Shown: positions 42,868-52,756, counted from the stretch's first letter. The stretch is DNA of 64,000 bases from Campylobacter concisus UNSWCS (GCF_000466685.1 NZ_ANNG01000011.1:1-64000), one strand, 5' to 3'. Numbers and translations: made by a program. The notes: generated by a model from the sequence alone, not told the origin.

Positions 42868-43654
42868 AATTTGCGCCCTTCAGCTACCAACGCAGCCTTT
42901 AAGCGAGGCGAGGCTTGATTATTACCTTAAAATTTGCGCTGATGAAAACGCAAGGCTGGTTGTGCTTGGCGAATACGTGCTAAATAGCTTCTTTAAAGAG
43001 CTTGCCAGCATGCCAAAAAGCCTCATAAAAGAGCAGAGCGAGCGCAAAAAAGAGGCGCTCTTTGCGATGGCAAAAAAGTATGATCTAAACATCATCGCAC
43101 CTATCATAAATTTAAAAGGCAAGGAGATATTTAAAAGCCTAGCTAAATTTAGCCAAACTCAAGTAAAGCTATACGACCAGCAAATTCTCATGCCTTATGC
43201 GCACTGGAACGAGGCGAAGTTTTTTAGCAACGCAAGCGAAGAGCTAAATTTACCTATCTTTACATACGATAAATTTAAGGTTGGCGTCATGTTTGGCTTC
43301 GAGGCGCACTTTGACGTGTGCTGGGCGTATATGAGCGCTAAAAAGGTCGATATCGTGCTTGTGCCAACGGCTTGCACGTTTTTCTCGCAGGCGCGCTGGG
43401 AGGAGCTTTTAAAGGTTAGAGCCTTTACAAACAACGTTTATGTGCTTCGTGTAAATCGCGTGGGAAGCCACAAGAGCGAGGACGAGCAGTGGAGTTTTTA
43501 CGGCGACTCGATGCTCATTAGCCCATTTGGCGAGGTTAAAAACAGACTTGGCAAGAACGAAGAGATGATGATCGATGAGCTTAGCAAAAAGGAGCTTAGC
43601 GAGGCTAGAAGCACCTGGGGCTTTATGCAGATAGAGGCTAAATTTAAAAGATGA
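42857..43654 (+). CDS. Nitrilase/carbon-nitrogen hydrolase-like protein lacking catalytic residues
   Basis: The 265-residue protein follows the nitrilase-superfamily fold throughout: LVVLGEYVLNSF at the glutamate strand, YDQQILMPYAHWNEAKFF at the lysine strand, and VGVMFGFEAHFD where active members have VGVxICYDxRFP. The Glu is present, but the Lys of the Y-x-K-x-H pattern appears as Gln and the nucleophilic Cys as Gly. It should not hydrolyse amides by the family mechanism. It overlaps xseB by 11 bases and tag by four, so it is in an active operon rather than decaying. A double ATG start leaves a one-residue choice. Confidence 0.82.
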   Translation: MMSKICALQLPTQPLSEARLDYYLKICADENARLVVLGEYVLNSFFKELASMPKSLIKEQSERKKEALFAMAKKYDLNIIAPIINLKGKEIFKSLAKFSQTQVKLYDQQILMPYAHWNEAKFFSNASEELNLPIFTYDKFKVGVMFGFEAHFDVCWAYMSAKKVDIVLVPTACTFFSQARWEELLKVRAFTNNVYVLRVNRVGSHKSEDEQWSFYGDSMLISPFGEVKNRLGKNEEMMIDELSKKELSEARSTWGFMQIEAKFKR

Positions 43655-44211
43655 AGCGCTGCGCCTGGGCCGAAAAGAGCGAGTTTAGCAAGAGTTATCA
43701 CGACTGTGAGTGGGGCAGGGCGGTCAAAGATGATAAGAAATTCTTTGAAATGCTCATTTTAGAGGGCTTTCAAGCAGGTCTTAGCTGGGACTATGTGCTA
43801 CGAAAAAGAGCTGGACTTGCTCAAATTTTAGACGGCTTTGACGCAAAAAAGATCGCCAGCTATGACGAGGCAAAGCTTCAAAGCCTCTTAAGCGACGATC
43901 GAGCGATCAAAAACCGCCTTAAAATTTACTCCCTGCCAAAAAATGCCAAGGCTTTTTTAGAGCTTTGTGCTGAGTTTGGCTCGTTTTATAACTACATCTA
44001 TAAATTTACAAATGGCAAGCGCGTGATAAATGACATAAAAAGCGCCAAGGACATGCCAGCAAGTAGCGAGCTCTCAGAGCACATCTCAAAAGATATGAAA
44101 AAGCGCGGCTTTAAATTTGTAGGCGCTGTGATCATCTACTCGTTTTTACAAGGCGTTGGTGTCACCTATGATCACGAAAATGAGTGCTTTTGCAAAGGAA
44201 TTTCGGAGTGA
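43651..44211 (+). CDS. tag: DNA-3-methyladenine glycosylase I
   Basis: The 186-residue protein is a clear Tag enzyme, excising 3-methyladenine. RCAWAE and YHDCEWGRAVKDD supply the N-terminal zinc and substrate residues, EGFQAGLSWDYVLRKR is the catalytic helix region with its conserved Glu and Trp, and the C-terminal DHENECFC carries the remaining zinc ligands. FVGAVIIYSFLQGVG is typical. It overlaps the preceding gene by four bases and is followed 3 bases later by a MmcQ/YjbR gene. Confidence 0.95.
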   Translation: MKRCAWAEKSEFSKSYHDCEWGRAVKDDKKFFEMLILEGFQAGLSWDYVLRKRAGLAQILDGFDAKKIASYDEAKLQSLLSDDRAIKNRLKIYSLPKNAKAFLELCAEFGSFYNYIYKFTNGKRVINDIKSAKDMPASSELSEHISKDMKKRGFKFVGAVIIYSFLQGVGVTYDHENECFCKGISE

Positions 44212-44214
44212 AAT

Positions 44215-44568
44215 TTGAAACGAAGCGACGTTGAAAAATATATAAAAGAGAAATTTGATGTTTTGGGCGAGCAAATTTTCCCAAAATATCCAAATTTTAG
44301 TGTCTTTCGTCACAATAAAAATGAGAAGTGGTTTGCGCTACTTATGCAGCTAAGCGCTAGCAAGCTAGGTCTTGAAAGTGACGAAGTGATAGAGGTTTTA
44401 AACCTAAAATGCAGCCCTGATCTAGCCATGGTGCTAGTTGATGAGAGGCAAATTTTTAAAGCATATCACATGAATAAAAAGCACTGGATAAGCGTAAATT
44501 TAAACTCTAAAATCTCACAAAAAACAGTTTTTGACCTGATAGATGAAAGCTTTGAGCTAAGCAAATAA
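44215..44568 (+). CDS. MmcQ/YjbR family DNA-binding-like protein
   Basis: The 117-residue protein fits the MmcQ/YjbR family (CyaY-like fold). The family end motif is seen as YHMNKKHWISVNL (about 83-95), preceded by the LNLKCSPDLAMVLVD strand pair. The start is TTG at 44215, three bases after tag. Members are often single-domain proteins of unknown function, and its place after tag could mean a DNA-related role, though this is only context. Confidence 0.82.
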   Translation: MKRSDVEKYIKEKFDVLGEQIFPKYPNFSVFRHNKNEKWFALLMQLSASKLGLESDEVIEVLNLKCSPDLAMVLVDERQIFKAYHMNKKHWISVNLNSKISQKTVFDLIDESFELSK

Positions 44569-44633
44569 AAGCCATTTTTCAGCCTTAAATTTAGTAGTTT
44601 TTGTTAAAATCACGAAAAACTTAAGGATAAAAT

Positions 44634-45962
44634 TTGCAAGAGCTAAACAATGAGATCAAAAAAGTCCATTTCATAGGCATCGGCGGCATCGGCATCTCTG
44701 CCATCGCTAGATTTTTACACGAAAAAGGCCACAAGATAAGCGGCAGCGACATCAAAGAGAGCAAGACGACGCTTGAGCTTCAAAATGAGGGCATCGAGGT
44801 CATCACGCCGCACTGCAAAGAGGCGATAAAAGATCAAGACTTTGTGGTTTATTCAGCTGCGATAAAAGAGGACAACATCGAGCTAGTGGAGGCCAGAAGA
44901 AAGGGCATAAAGTGCTTTTCAAGAAAAGAAATTTTGCCTTACGTGCTTGAAGACAAGTGCGTTTTCGCAGTAGCTGGTGCGCACGGCAAGAGCACGACTT
45001 CAGCGATGCTAGCAAGCCTAATTGAAGGCTCAGTCATCATCGGTGCCATCTCAAAGCAATTTGGCTCAAATATGCGCTACGCCAAAAGCGACAACGTCGT
45101 ATTTGAGGCTGATGAGAGCGACTCAAGCTTTCTAAACTCAAACCCATATCTAGCCATCGTCACCAACGCAGAGCCAGAGCATATGGAGCACTACGACTAC
45201 GATCTAGCTAAATTTTACGCAGCCTACAAGGGCTTTTTGGAGCGCGCAAAGGTTAGAGTGATAAACGCTGAGGATGAGTTTTTAAGCACGCTTAAGCTTG
45301 ATGCGATCAGGCTTTATCCAAGTACCGATATCACCGAGCTTACGATGGTTGTAAGGGACTATCAGCCATACACCAGCTTTAACCTTAAAAATTTAGGCAA
45401 ATTTGAAGCCTTTGGCATGGGCGAGCACATCGCCATAGACGCATCTTTGGCTATCCTTGCTGCGATGCACGAGACGCCACTAAAAGACATTAGAGAAAAT
45501 TTACTAAATTTTAAAGGCATCAAAAAGCGTTTTGACATACTTAGTGCAAACAAAAATTTCGTCCTTATTGACGACTACGCACACCATCCAACAGAGATAA
45601 AAGCGACGCTAAAATCAGTCTTTGAATACGCCAAAATTTTAGGTATAAAGAGCGTCACAGCGATATTTCAGCCACACCGCTACACAAGGCTTAGCACAAA
45701 TTTACCTGGCTTTAAAGAGTGCTTTAAGGGCGTTGATGAGCTTGTCATCTTGCCAGTTTATGCAGCTGGAGAAAATCCGATCGAAGTTGATATGAAAAGT
45801 GAATTTAGCGAGTATAACCCGATCTTTACAGATAAGGTTGAGAGGGTTGAAGAGGGGATAGAATTTACAGATGAATTTGGCGTGAAAAACCGCCTAAGCG
45901 ACGGCATCGTAGTTGGCTTTGGAGCGGGCGATATCAGTGTGCAGCTAAGAGGCGGATATTAA
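44634..45962 (+). CDS. murC: UDP-N-acetylmuramate-L-alanine ligase
   Basis: The 442-residue Mur ligase has the N-terminal GIGGIGISAIA nucleotide fold (about 15-25), the ATP loop GAHGKSTTSAMLAS (about 116-129), the FEADESDSSFL block, NAEPEHMEHYD and the C-terminal IDDYAHHPTEIKATL signature. It adds L-alanine to UDP-MurNAc in peptidoglycan synthesis. The start is TTG behind AAGGATA. It overlaps the next gene by one base. Confidence 0.97.
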   Translation: MQELNNEIKKVHFIGIGGIGISAIARFLHEKGHKISGSDIKESKTTLELQNEGIEVITPHCKEAIKDQDFVVYSAAIKEDNIELVEARRKGIKCFSRKEILPYVLEDKCVFAVAGAHGKSTTSAMLASLIEGSVIIGAISKQFGSNMRYAKSDNVVFEADESDSSFLNSNPYLAIVTNAEPEHMEHYDYDLAKFYAAYKGFLERAKVRVINAEDEFLSTLKLDAIRLYPSTDITELTMVVRDYQPYTSFNLKNLGKFEAFGMGEHIAIDASLAILAAMHETPLKDIRENLLNFKGIKKRFDILSANKNFVLIDDYAHHPTEIKATLKSVFEYAKILGIKSVTAIFQPHRYTRLSTNLPGFKECFKGVDELVILPVYAAGENPIEVDMKSEFSEYNPIFTDKVERVEEGIEFTDEFGVKNRLSDGIVVGFGAGDISVQLRGGY

Positions 45963-46279
45963 TGGATCTAAGCACTTTTAAGCCTCAAGATGAAAATGAA
46001 ATTTTAAAAGAGATAAAAGAAAAAGAGCTAAGCGAGGATGAAATTTCTAGCCTTATAAATTTAGGCAAAAAAGATATCTTGATCGCGCTTGCAAGGTCAC
46101 AAAAGCTAAATAGTGCTCAGATAAAAGATATGCTGCCAAATGCCCCGTATCTAGCCGTTTGCTTGCTGGTTGAAAAGCAAGATATCAGCGAGGTTAGGGC
46201 TGAGATTTTAGAAAAGATCAAGCCTCATGCCGAGCTTTACAAGGAGCTCATCGCAAAGTATAAGGGCGTGAAATGGTAA
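45962..46279 (+). CDS. Small hypothetical helical protein after murC
   Basis: A 105-residue soluble, mostly helical, acidic protein (SEDEISSLINLGKKDILIAL). It resembles HEAT-like helical repeats loosely, but I do not recognise a family. It is tightly coupled: ATG overlaps the murC TAA and its end overlaps the next gene by 7 bases. Conservation of murC-x-y-mutS2 order suggests it is expressed, not a chance frame. Confidence 0.65.
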   Translation: MDLSTFKPQDENEILKEIKEKELSEDEISSLINLGKKDILIALARSQKLNSAQIKDMLPNAPYLAVCLLVEKQDISEVRAEILEKIKPHAELYKELIAKYKGVKW

Positions 46280-46617
46280 GAAATTTGATAATAATCGCCG
46301 GCGTGATGCTGCTTTTTGGAGCGATCTGGGCGATAAAAGATGAAAAGATCAGCAAAAGCATAAAAGCGCTCGTTAGCGCGGTGCTTGTAGCGATCCTTGT
46401 TTGCGTCTATTTTTACGAGGAGAATTTATCAAAAAACGAGGATGCCATCTCAAAGCTAGTGACTGACTTTAAGCAGGGCAAAACACTAAAATGTGGCGAA
46501 TACAACGTGAGCGCTGAGAAATTTAACTACGAATTTGGCACTGCGTCATTTTTGCCAAAGCGAGAATTTAGCGATCTTTCAGGCGTCATCGTACCTATAA
46601 AAAGTTGCGAGCAATGA
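46273..46617 (+). CDS. Small two-span membrane protein
   Basis: The 114-residue protein has two hydrophobic segments (about 4-20 and 31-49) and a C-terminal soluble part containing CGEYNVSAEKFNYEFG, probably facing the periplasm. The C. jejuni gene between the murC region and mutS2 is likewise annotated as a membrane protein. Function is unknown. It overlaps both neighbours (7 bases upstream, 4 bases downstream). Confidence 0.7.
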   Translation: MVRNLIIIAGVMLLFGAIWAIKDEKISKSIKALVSAVLVAILVCVYFYEENLSKNEDAISKLVTDFKQGKTLKCGEYNVSAEKFNYEFGTASFLPKREFSDLSGVIVPIKSCEQ

Positions 46618-48815
46618 ACGATATATTTGCAAAGCTCGATCTGGGCGAGTATCTGGATAAATTTAACTCCTTTTTAGCAAGGCAAAAACCGCTATTTTTA
46701 CAAGGCGACAGCAAAATCCACTTTGAAAATATAAACGAGCTTTCAAAGTATGATTTTAAGGCACCTGATGAGATAAAAGAGCTTGATGATGCGCTTATGA
46801 GACTTAGCAAGCAAGCAGTGCTTCACATCAGCGAAATTTACGAGTTTGCAAAGATCATTAAGTATTTTTCATATCTAAAAAAGCAAAAATTTGAAGGCAG
46901 GCTTGGCGAGTGGATCGCAAAGGTTGAAATCCCTGAAGCGATGAGCCAGATGGCAAACAGCTTTGATGAAAACGGCGAGTTTAGCGACAGCGTGGATGAG
47001 CGATTTTACGCGATAAAGCAGGCATTTAGCGAGAAAAAGCACCAGATCGACGCCGAGCTTAAAAAGCTCATCTACTCAAAGCACATCACGCCCTATCTAG
47101 TCGATACCCAAACGCACTATATCAACTCGCAAGAGGCACTTTTGGTGCGTGGCGGCTTTAATCACGCCCTAAAAGGCACCGTGATTGCTAGAAGCTCAGG
47201 CGGCTACTTCTACGTCGCACCTGCAAGCACCGAGCGCCTAAAAAAGGAGCAAAGCGAGCTGCTTGATAGAAAAGAGGAGATCATTTTTGAGCACTGCAAG
47301 AAATTTAGCCTGCAGATGAGCAAGAGCCTGCTTTTTTTGAAATTTATAAATAACGCTTTTGATCAGTTTGATGCCTATCAAGCGCGCGTAAATTTGGCTA
47401 GATCGCGTGACTATGAGTTTGTTTTACCAAATAGCTCGCACGTTATAAAGCTTGAGAAATTTGCCCATCCAGCGCTTAAAAACCCAAAGAGTGTGAGCGT
47501 GGATTTTAGCAAAAAAGTGCTTTTAATAACTGGCGTAAATGCTGGCGGTAAGTCAATGCTTTTAAAATCAATCATCTCAGCTGCGCTACTTGCAAAGTAT
47601 CTGCTTCCTATGCGTATCGACGCAAACCGCTCAACGATCGGCTCTTTTAAAGAATTTGACGCGATCATAGAAGATCCGCAAAGTGTGAAAAACGACATCT
47701 CGACCTTTGCTGGCAGGATGGTGCATTTTGCAAAGCTTTTTACTAAAAAATCGATCATCATCGGCATCGACGAGATCGAGCTTGGCACCGATTTTGAGGA
47801 GGCTGCGAGCTTGTATGGCGTCATGATAGAGCGCCTCATCACTCAAGATATCAAAATGATCATCACGACCCACCACAAGCGCCTTGCGATGTTGCTAGCT
47901 AAAAATCCAGAGGTTGAGCTGGTAGCAGCACTTTACGACGAGGCGGCTCAAAGGCCTAAATTTGAATTTTTAAAAGGCACGATCGGCAAGTCTTACGCCT
48001 TTGAAACGGCGGCAAGATACGGCATATCTCAAAATTTAGTGGCGCAGGCAAAGAAAATTTACGGCGAAGATAAAGAGAATTTAAACGAGATCATTACAAA
48101 GACGCTAAATTTACAAACCAAGCTTGATGAGGGGATAAAAGAGGTCACGGCAAAAGAGGAGCGGCTGGAGCGCTTGCTTGAGGAGCAAAAAGAGCTAAAA
48201 GAGAGAAATGAGATAAAGCTAAATGCGACTATTTCTCGCCTTGAAAAAGAGTATTTTGACGCGATAAATGCGGCAAAAGCTGTTATAAATTTCAAAGATA
48301 TAAAAGATAAACAAAGGGCGCTAAACGTGGCAAATGAGAAAAAAGCTGCCATCGTTAAGCCTAAAAAAACTGAGCGAGAGAGCCTAAAAGTAGGCGATAG
48401 AGTAAAATATGAAAATATAAAAGGCACGGTTTTAAGTATCTCAAAAAATGACGCGATGATCGAGTCAAATGGTATAAATTTGCGCGTGCCACTCGAGCTT
48501 TTAAGAAAAAATGGCAATGAAGTAGTCTTACCTAAAAAAGGTGGCGTAAGTTTAAGTGTTGATAAGCCAAAAACGGCCTCGCTTTCGCTTGATCTGCACG
48601 GCATGAGAGCTGACGAGGCGATAGCAAAGCTTGATAAATTTATCTCAGATAGTCTTGTTATGGGATTTGATGAGGTTAGCGTATTTCACGGCATCGGCAC
48701 TGGCAAGCTTGCCTTTGCTGTTAAAAATTTCTTAAAAGAGCATCCAAGCGTGAAAGAATTTCATGATGCACCGGCAAATCAAGGCGGATATGGTGCAAAG
48801 ATCGTTAAACTTTGA
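46614..48815 (+). CDS. mutS2: MutS2 family protein with C-terminal Smr domain
   Basis: The 733-residue protein lacks the mismatch-binding domain and is the MutS2 type. GVNAGGKSMLLKSI is the Walker A loop (about 306-319), DEIELGTDFEEAA the Walker B/D-loop area and TTHHKRLA the switch. A coiled-coil arm follows (about 480-590), then a KOW-like strand region and a C-terminal Smr nuclease domain with LDLHGMRADEA and FHGIGTGKL. MutS2 of epsilonproteobacteria suppresses recombination. I chose the ATG at 46614, which gives the usual ATGA overlap. Confidence 0.94.
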   Translation: MNDIFAKLDLGEYLDKFNSFLARQKPLFLQGDSKIHFENINELSKYDFKAPDEIKELDDALMRLSKQAVLHISEIYEFAKIIKYFSYLKKQKFEGRLGEWIAKVEIPEAMSQMANSFDENGEFSDSVDERFYAIKQAFSEKKHQIDAELKKLIYSKHITPYLVDTQTHYINSQEALLVRGGFNHALKGTVIARSSGGYFYVAPASTERLKKEQSELLDRKEEIIFEHCKKFSLQMSKSLLFLKFINNAFDQFDAYQARVNLARSRDYEFVLPNSSHVIKLEKFAHPALKNPKSVSVDFSKKVLLITGVNAGGKSMLLKSIISAALLAKYLLPMRIDANRSTIGSFKEFDAIIEDPQSVKNDISTFAGRMVHFAKLFTKKSIIIGIDEIELGTDFEEAASLYGVMIERLITQDIKMIITTHHKRLAMLLAKNPEVELVAALYDEAAQRPKFEFLKGTIGKSYAFETAARYGISQNLVAQAKKIYGEDKENLNEIITKTLNLQTKLDEGIKEVTAKEERLERLLEEQKELKERNEIKLNATISRLEKEYFDAINAAKAVINFKDIKDKQRALNVANEKKAAIVKPKKTERESLKVGDRVKYENIKGTVLSISKNDAMIESNGINLRVPLELLRKNGNEVVLPKKGGVSLSVDKPKTASLSLDLHGMRADEAIAKLDKFISDSLVMGFDEVSVFHGIGTGKLAFAVKNFLKEHPSVKEFHDAPANQGGYGAKIVKL

Positions 48816-48863
48816 GCTAAATTTTTAATTAAAAAATGAAAGAAATTTTTTATTTAGCTTAGA

Positions 48864-48869
48864 TATAAT
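48864..48869 (+). promoter_or_regulatory. -10 box upstream of the GGDEF/EAL gene at 48.9 kb
   Basis: A TATAAT in an AGATATAATC context lies 37 bases before the ATG, after an A/T-rich stretch. Confidence 0.6.
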
Positions 48870-48905
48870 CTATTAGAAAAATTTAAGAAAGGAAGTTTAA
48901 ACTTT

Positions 48906-50816
48906 ATGCCAAGCGACGAATCGCAAAAAAAGCACTTTAGTATGGTTAAAACCGTCACTTTGGTCGTGGTTTTGCTTTTTACTTTCTTTGTAATTGAAAA
49001 TTTAACTGTCTATTCATATAAATACAATAATGCGCTCTCTACAAACAACTTTGGCCTCAAAAAAAAGACTGAGTATCTAATAGATCAATATGTGAATTAC
49101 TTTAAAAATATAAGTAAATTTAGTGTCTTAGATTTTCAAAATTACATAAGCAATGCCGCCTTTGGTGATGTCTTTTTGCTAAAAGAAAATGGTAAAAATG
49201 GCTTTAAGATAGAGGCATCGTCAGACAAAAGCCTCGTAAATAAAGACTACGAAGACAAGAGCTGTGGCGACATCTATTCACATGATTTTCAAACGAATTA
49301 TTTCAAGGCTGAAATTTTGCCAGAAAATAGCGCCAAAGTATGTATGTTTGTCGCAGTAAATGAATATATTTTAGGCTTTAAAGCGCATATAGATCAAAGG
49401 ATAACTGGCACTAGCGATGAATTTTATTTTCAGTGGCTGATGAAAAACATGACTCTTACTTTGATCTTAAGCTCGATCGGTCTATTTTTAGGGCTTGCGG
49501 TCTGTCTTTGGTTTGTATTTAAGTATCTAAACATCAAATTTGACTATCTAAAAGTAAAAGAAGAGAGCACTATTAAGATCGCTGAACTAAAAGAGAGGCT
49601 ATATATCGATCCGATGACAGGACTTTTTAACAAGGCTGCGCTTTTAAAAGATGTGAGCGAGTATAAATATCCAAAAGTGATACTTATGGATATCGATGAT
49701 TTTGGCAAGATGAACGACTACTACGGCAAATACGTGTGTGACCAGATACTAAAACAGATGGCAAATCTCATCAAAGAATTTGCAAAAAATGAGAATATGA
49801 AGGCTTATTGCATCGAGGCGGACAGGTTTGCTTTGGTTGAAGATAATAACGACTTTATCGACAGATACGAGGAGCTTGCTGAAAATTTACTAGATATCTT
49901 TAAAGGCAGGATGCTTAGCATAAAAGATGAAAATGGCGTAGAGGTCGATGATATAGAAATTCACAACACTATAGGCTTTGCGCTTGATAGCGACCAGACT
50001 TTAAGAAAGGCAACCATCGCGCTAAAATCAGCCAAATCACTCGATAAAGACTATGTTTGCTACTTTAAAGGGCTAAGTCAAAAAGATGAATACGCAAATC
50101 AGATCGAGCGCTCAAAACTTATCCAAAACGCTACGATAAACGATAACATCGTGCCGTATTTTCAGCCGATATTTGACGAGAAAAAGATCCCTATAAAATA
50201 TGAATGCTTGATAAGAATTTTAGACCGCGACGACGTCATCTCGCCAAGCGTATTTTTGGATATCTCAAAGCGTATCAAGCGTTACGCAGACCTTGAAAAG
50301 CAGCTCATTAAAAAGTGCTTTGAGCACCTCACTGAAGATCCAAATTTGGTTCTTTCTATAAATTTAAGCAGCCGAGATATGATAGATGGCGACGTTAGCG
50401 CACTTGTTTTAAATTTACTAAATAAGCACAATGTCGCTGGCAGGATAGTGTTTGAGATAGTTGAAGACGAGGAGCTAAAGAGTGCTGAGCGCGTCTCAGT
50501 CTTTGTTGAGCGTGCAAAGAGCATGGGCGCTATGATAGCGATTGATGACTTTGGCTCTGGCTACTCAAATTTTTCTTACATCATAAAGATCAAGCCAGAC
50601 TACGTGAAGATCGATGGCTCTATCATCAAAGACATCGATATCAATAAAGACTCATACGCCATCGCAAGCGCGATCGTGGCATTTGCAAAGGATCTTGGTA
50701 TAAAAACGATCGCAGAGTATGTTCATTCTAAAGAAATCTTTAACGTCTGTAAGGGGATAGGCATCGACGAATTCCAGGGATTTTACTTGGGAATTCCTTC
50801 TAAAAAGGCGTTTTAG
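48906..50816 (+). CDS. Membrane GGDEF-EAL protein, degenerate GGDEF, probable phosphodiesterase or receptor
   Basis: The 636-residue protein has a membrane helix near 16-34, a periplasmic sensor (about 35-180), a second helix (about 182-208), a short coiled coil, then GGDEF and EAL domains. The GGDEF motif is EADRF (about 304-308), so cyclase activity is very unlikely. The EAL motif is ECL (about 433), still with the metal-binding Glu. [27 protein letters not shown] and FQGFYLG are retained. AEGVE reads AEYVH, keeping the first Glu but losing the second. Residual phosphodiesterase activity is possible. dapE starts on its stop codon. Confidence 0.84.
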   Translation: MPSDESQKKHFSMVKTVTLVVVLLFTFFVIENLTVYSYKYNNALSTNNFGLKKKTEYLIDQYVNYFKNISKFSVLDFQNYISNAAFGDVFLLKENGKNGFKIEASSDKSLVNKDYEDKSCGDIYSHDFQTNYFKAEILPENSAKVCMFVAVNEYILGFKAHIDQRITGTSDEFYFQWLMKNMTLTLILSSIGLFLGLAVCLWFVFKYLNIKFDYLKVKEESTIKIAELKERLYIDPMTGLFNKAALLKDVSEYKYPKVILMDIDDFGKMNDYYGKYVCDQILKQMANLIKEFAKNENMKAYCIEADRFALVEDNNDFIDRYEELAENLLDIFKGRMLSIKDENGVEVDDIEIHNTIGFALDSDQTLRKATIALKSAKSLDKDYVCYFKGLSQKDEYANQIERSKLIQNATINDNIVPYFQPIFDEKKIPIKYECLIRILDRDDVISPSVFLDISKRIKRYADLEKQLIKKCFEHLTEDPNLVLSINLSSRDMIDGDVSALVLNLLNKHNVAGRIVFEIVEDEELKSAERVSVFVERAKSMGAMIAIDDFGSGYSNFSYIIKIKPDYVKIDGSIIKDIDINKDSYAIASAIVAFAKDLGIKTIAEYVHSKEIFNVCKGIGIDEFQGFYLGIPSKKAF

Positions 50817-51907
50817 TGGTAGTTAGCTTTTTAAAAGAGCTTTTAAGCTTTCGTTCTATCACGCCAGATGATGCTGGGAGTTTGGAGTTTATAGCTAAAT
50901 TTTTGCCTGATTTTGAGGCTAAATTTATAGAAAAAAACGGCACAAAAAATCTCATACTTTCTAAAATTTATGGAGACGGGGAGCATCTAGCCTTTGCAGG
51001 ACACGTTGATGTCGTGCCACCAGGAGATGGCTGGGATAGCGAGCCATTTACCCCACTTGAAAAAGATGGCTACATCTACGCAAGGGGTTCGCAGGATATG
51101 AAAAGTGGCGTGGCTGCCTTTGTTTGTGCTGCTAAAGAGGCTAAATTTGAAGGCAAACTAAGCCTCATTTTAACAAGTGACGAAGAGGGCGATGGCACTT
51201 ACGGCACGCCTTTAGCGCTTGAATATCTGCGTGAGATAAGGGATCTGCCCAAATTTTGCGTCGTGGCTGAGCCAACTTGTGATAAGAAATTTGGCGATAG
51301 CATAAAGGTCGGCAGACGTGGCTCGATAAATGGTAAGATCGTGATAAAGGGCGTTCAAGGACACGTGGCATACCCAGAAAAATGCATAAATCCAGTAAAT
51401 TTAATAGCTCCACTTTTAAGCAAGATAGCTGATCACGATATGGACGGGGGGAGTGAGTTTTTTAGCCCAAGCAAGATCGTGGTGACGGACATTCGTGGTG
51501 GCATGCAGGTTTGCAACGTTACGCCAAGCGAGCTTAGCATAATGTTTAACGTTAGAAACTCAAATTTAACCGATGTAAATGACGTTGAGAGCTATCTTAG
51601 AAGCGTTTTAGATGGGCTTAGCTACGAGCTTAGTATCAAACAAAGCTCAAAGAGATTTTTAACCAACAAAGATAGCAAGATCGTAAGAAATTTAATGGCA
51701 TCTGTCACAAAGATCACCGGCGTTACGCCACTTTTAAACACAAAAGGCGGCACGAGCGATGCTAGGCACTTTGCCGAATTTGGCGTAGATGCGATAGAAT
51801 TTGGCGTCATAAACGACCGCATACACGCCAAAAACGAACGAGTTAGCGTTGATGAAATAAATAAACTTTATGAAGTTTTTAAAGACCTCATAGAAAATTT
51901 TCATTAA
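50816..51907 (+). CDS. dapE: Succinyl-diaminopimelate desuccinylase
   Basis: The 363-residue M20 metallohydrolase has the di-zinc ligands in [13 protein letters not shown] (about 59-71), [11 protein letters not shown] (about 90-100), [10 protein letters not shown] (about 121-130) and AEPTCD, with a final HAKNERV. DapE acts late in lysine and meso-diaminopimelate synthesis, needed for peptidoglycan. The start is GTG overlapping the preceding TAG by one base. A short G6 run lies inside the gene near 51446; it does not disturb the frame. Confidence 0.94.
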   Translation: MVVSFLKELLSFRSITPDDAGSLEFIAKFLPDFEAKFIEKNGTKNLILSKIYGDGEHLAFAGHVDVVPPGDGWDSEPFTPLEKDGYIYARGSQDMKSGVAAFVCAAKEAKFEGKLSLILTSDEEGDGTYGTPLALEYLREIRDLPKFCVVAEPTCDKKFGDSIKVGRRGSINGKIVIKGVQGHVAYPEKCINPVNLIAPLLSKIADHDMDGGSEFFSPSKIVVTDIRGGMQVCNVTPSELSIMFNVRNSNLTDVNDVESYLRSVLDGLSYELSIKQSSKRFLTNKDSKIVRNLMASVTKITGVTPLLNTKGGTSDARHFAEFGVDAIEFGVINDRIHAKNERVSVDEINKLYEVFKDLIENFH

Positions 51908-51969
51908 TCTCTTTTTTATTAAATAGTTAAATTTAAACGCCATCGCTGGTGTCTTTGTAGGACAAGTTT

Positions 51970-52212
51970 TTAAGAAAAATGGCTACCTTTTACCTGAAAC
52001 TGAAACTGCTTCATTATATAGACCGCGCTTATTACCGCAACCACCGCTAAAATGGTGATCGTTATTATTAGAAGCGTCTGTTTGTCAGGGTTTGAGTCTA
52101 GAGAATAGCCAACTCCAAGCAAAACAGCACACCAAACCCCAGCACTAAGCGTGGTAAGTAGGCAAAATCTAAAAATATTCATCCTGGCAAGTCCAGCTGG
52201 CAGGCTGATATA
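51970..52212 (-). pseudogene. Remnant of a DedA family membrane protein (C-terminal part)
   Basis: The minus-strand frame open from 52212 reads ISLPAGLARMNIFRF, then LLTTLSAGVWCAVLLGVGY and a final membrane helix. The proline-glycine-arginine hairpin and the W-x-x-L-G-Y helix are typical of the DedA C-terminal half. No start or N-terminal half is found upstream, where the sequence changes to a plus-strand transporter remnant. This looks like a deletion that fused two decaying genes tail to tail. Confidence 0.65.
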
Positions 52213-52271
52213 CTACGAATTTCAGGGATTAGGCGCGAGTTATACCTACGAATTTGCCATATTTTAGATGA

Positions 52272-52702
52272 TATCATGCCCAAAAAAGTAGCAAAGACAC
52301 TGCAAAGGCGATAGGGCTTTTGCCACCGATCATCGCTTTTTTACTTTTGACAGCACTTATATTTGGTCTAAAACTTGGCAAAAATGGCGTATTTATGCAA
52401 AGAAGTAAATTTTGCTCAGTGGGCGCTATCAGTAAAATTTTTGAGCGTGACTTCTCGATGTTTTATGGCATAGTCTCTATCGTTCTTTTTGCAAGCATCA
52501 CAAATTTAGTGCTAAATCAATACAAATTTGGCTTTGAGGCTCAGCTCTTTTTGTTTTAGGCATGGGAGCTGGAGCTGCGATAAGTCATAACTTTGTGCTT
52601 GCAAGCTCAGGAGCTGGCATCACGCCTTTTACCCATTATGCTGTAGCAACCCTCATATCTACGCTATTTACGTTGGATTTTTTACCAAAAAAGCTTAATT
52701 AA
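52272..52702 (+). pseudogene. Remnant of a YeeE/YedE-type (selenium/sulphur) transporter
   Basis: A plus-strand frame open from 52272 gives LLPPIIAFLLLTALIFGLKLG, then RSKFCSVGAISKIFERDF, the Cys-containing loop of YeeE/YedE transporters. At about 52545-52560 the frame shifts by one base; the other frame then reads GMGAGAAISHNFVLASSGAG, matching the family's C-terminal AHNF-x-LASS region, and ends at 52702. The N-terminal half is missing. It is a decayed gene, notable given the selenium genes at 8-11 kb. Confidence 0.65.
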
Positions 52703-52756
52703 ATTTGGCTACTTTTGCAGGTTTTTGCTTATAAATTTTAAATTTAAATTTTGGAG

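Noticed and set aside
47411-48604. Long antisense frames opposite mutS2
   Set aside because: Composition is Ser/Phe/Leu-rich shadow sequence mirroring the sense codons, without ribosome sites or family resemblance.
51441-51447. Poly-G phase-variable tract in dapE
   Set aside because: Only six Gs within a conserved, in-frame gene of an essential pathway; too short for typical Campylobacter phase variation.
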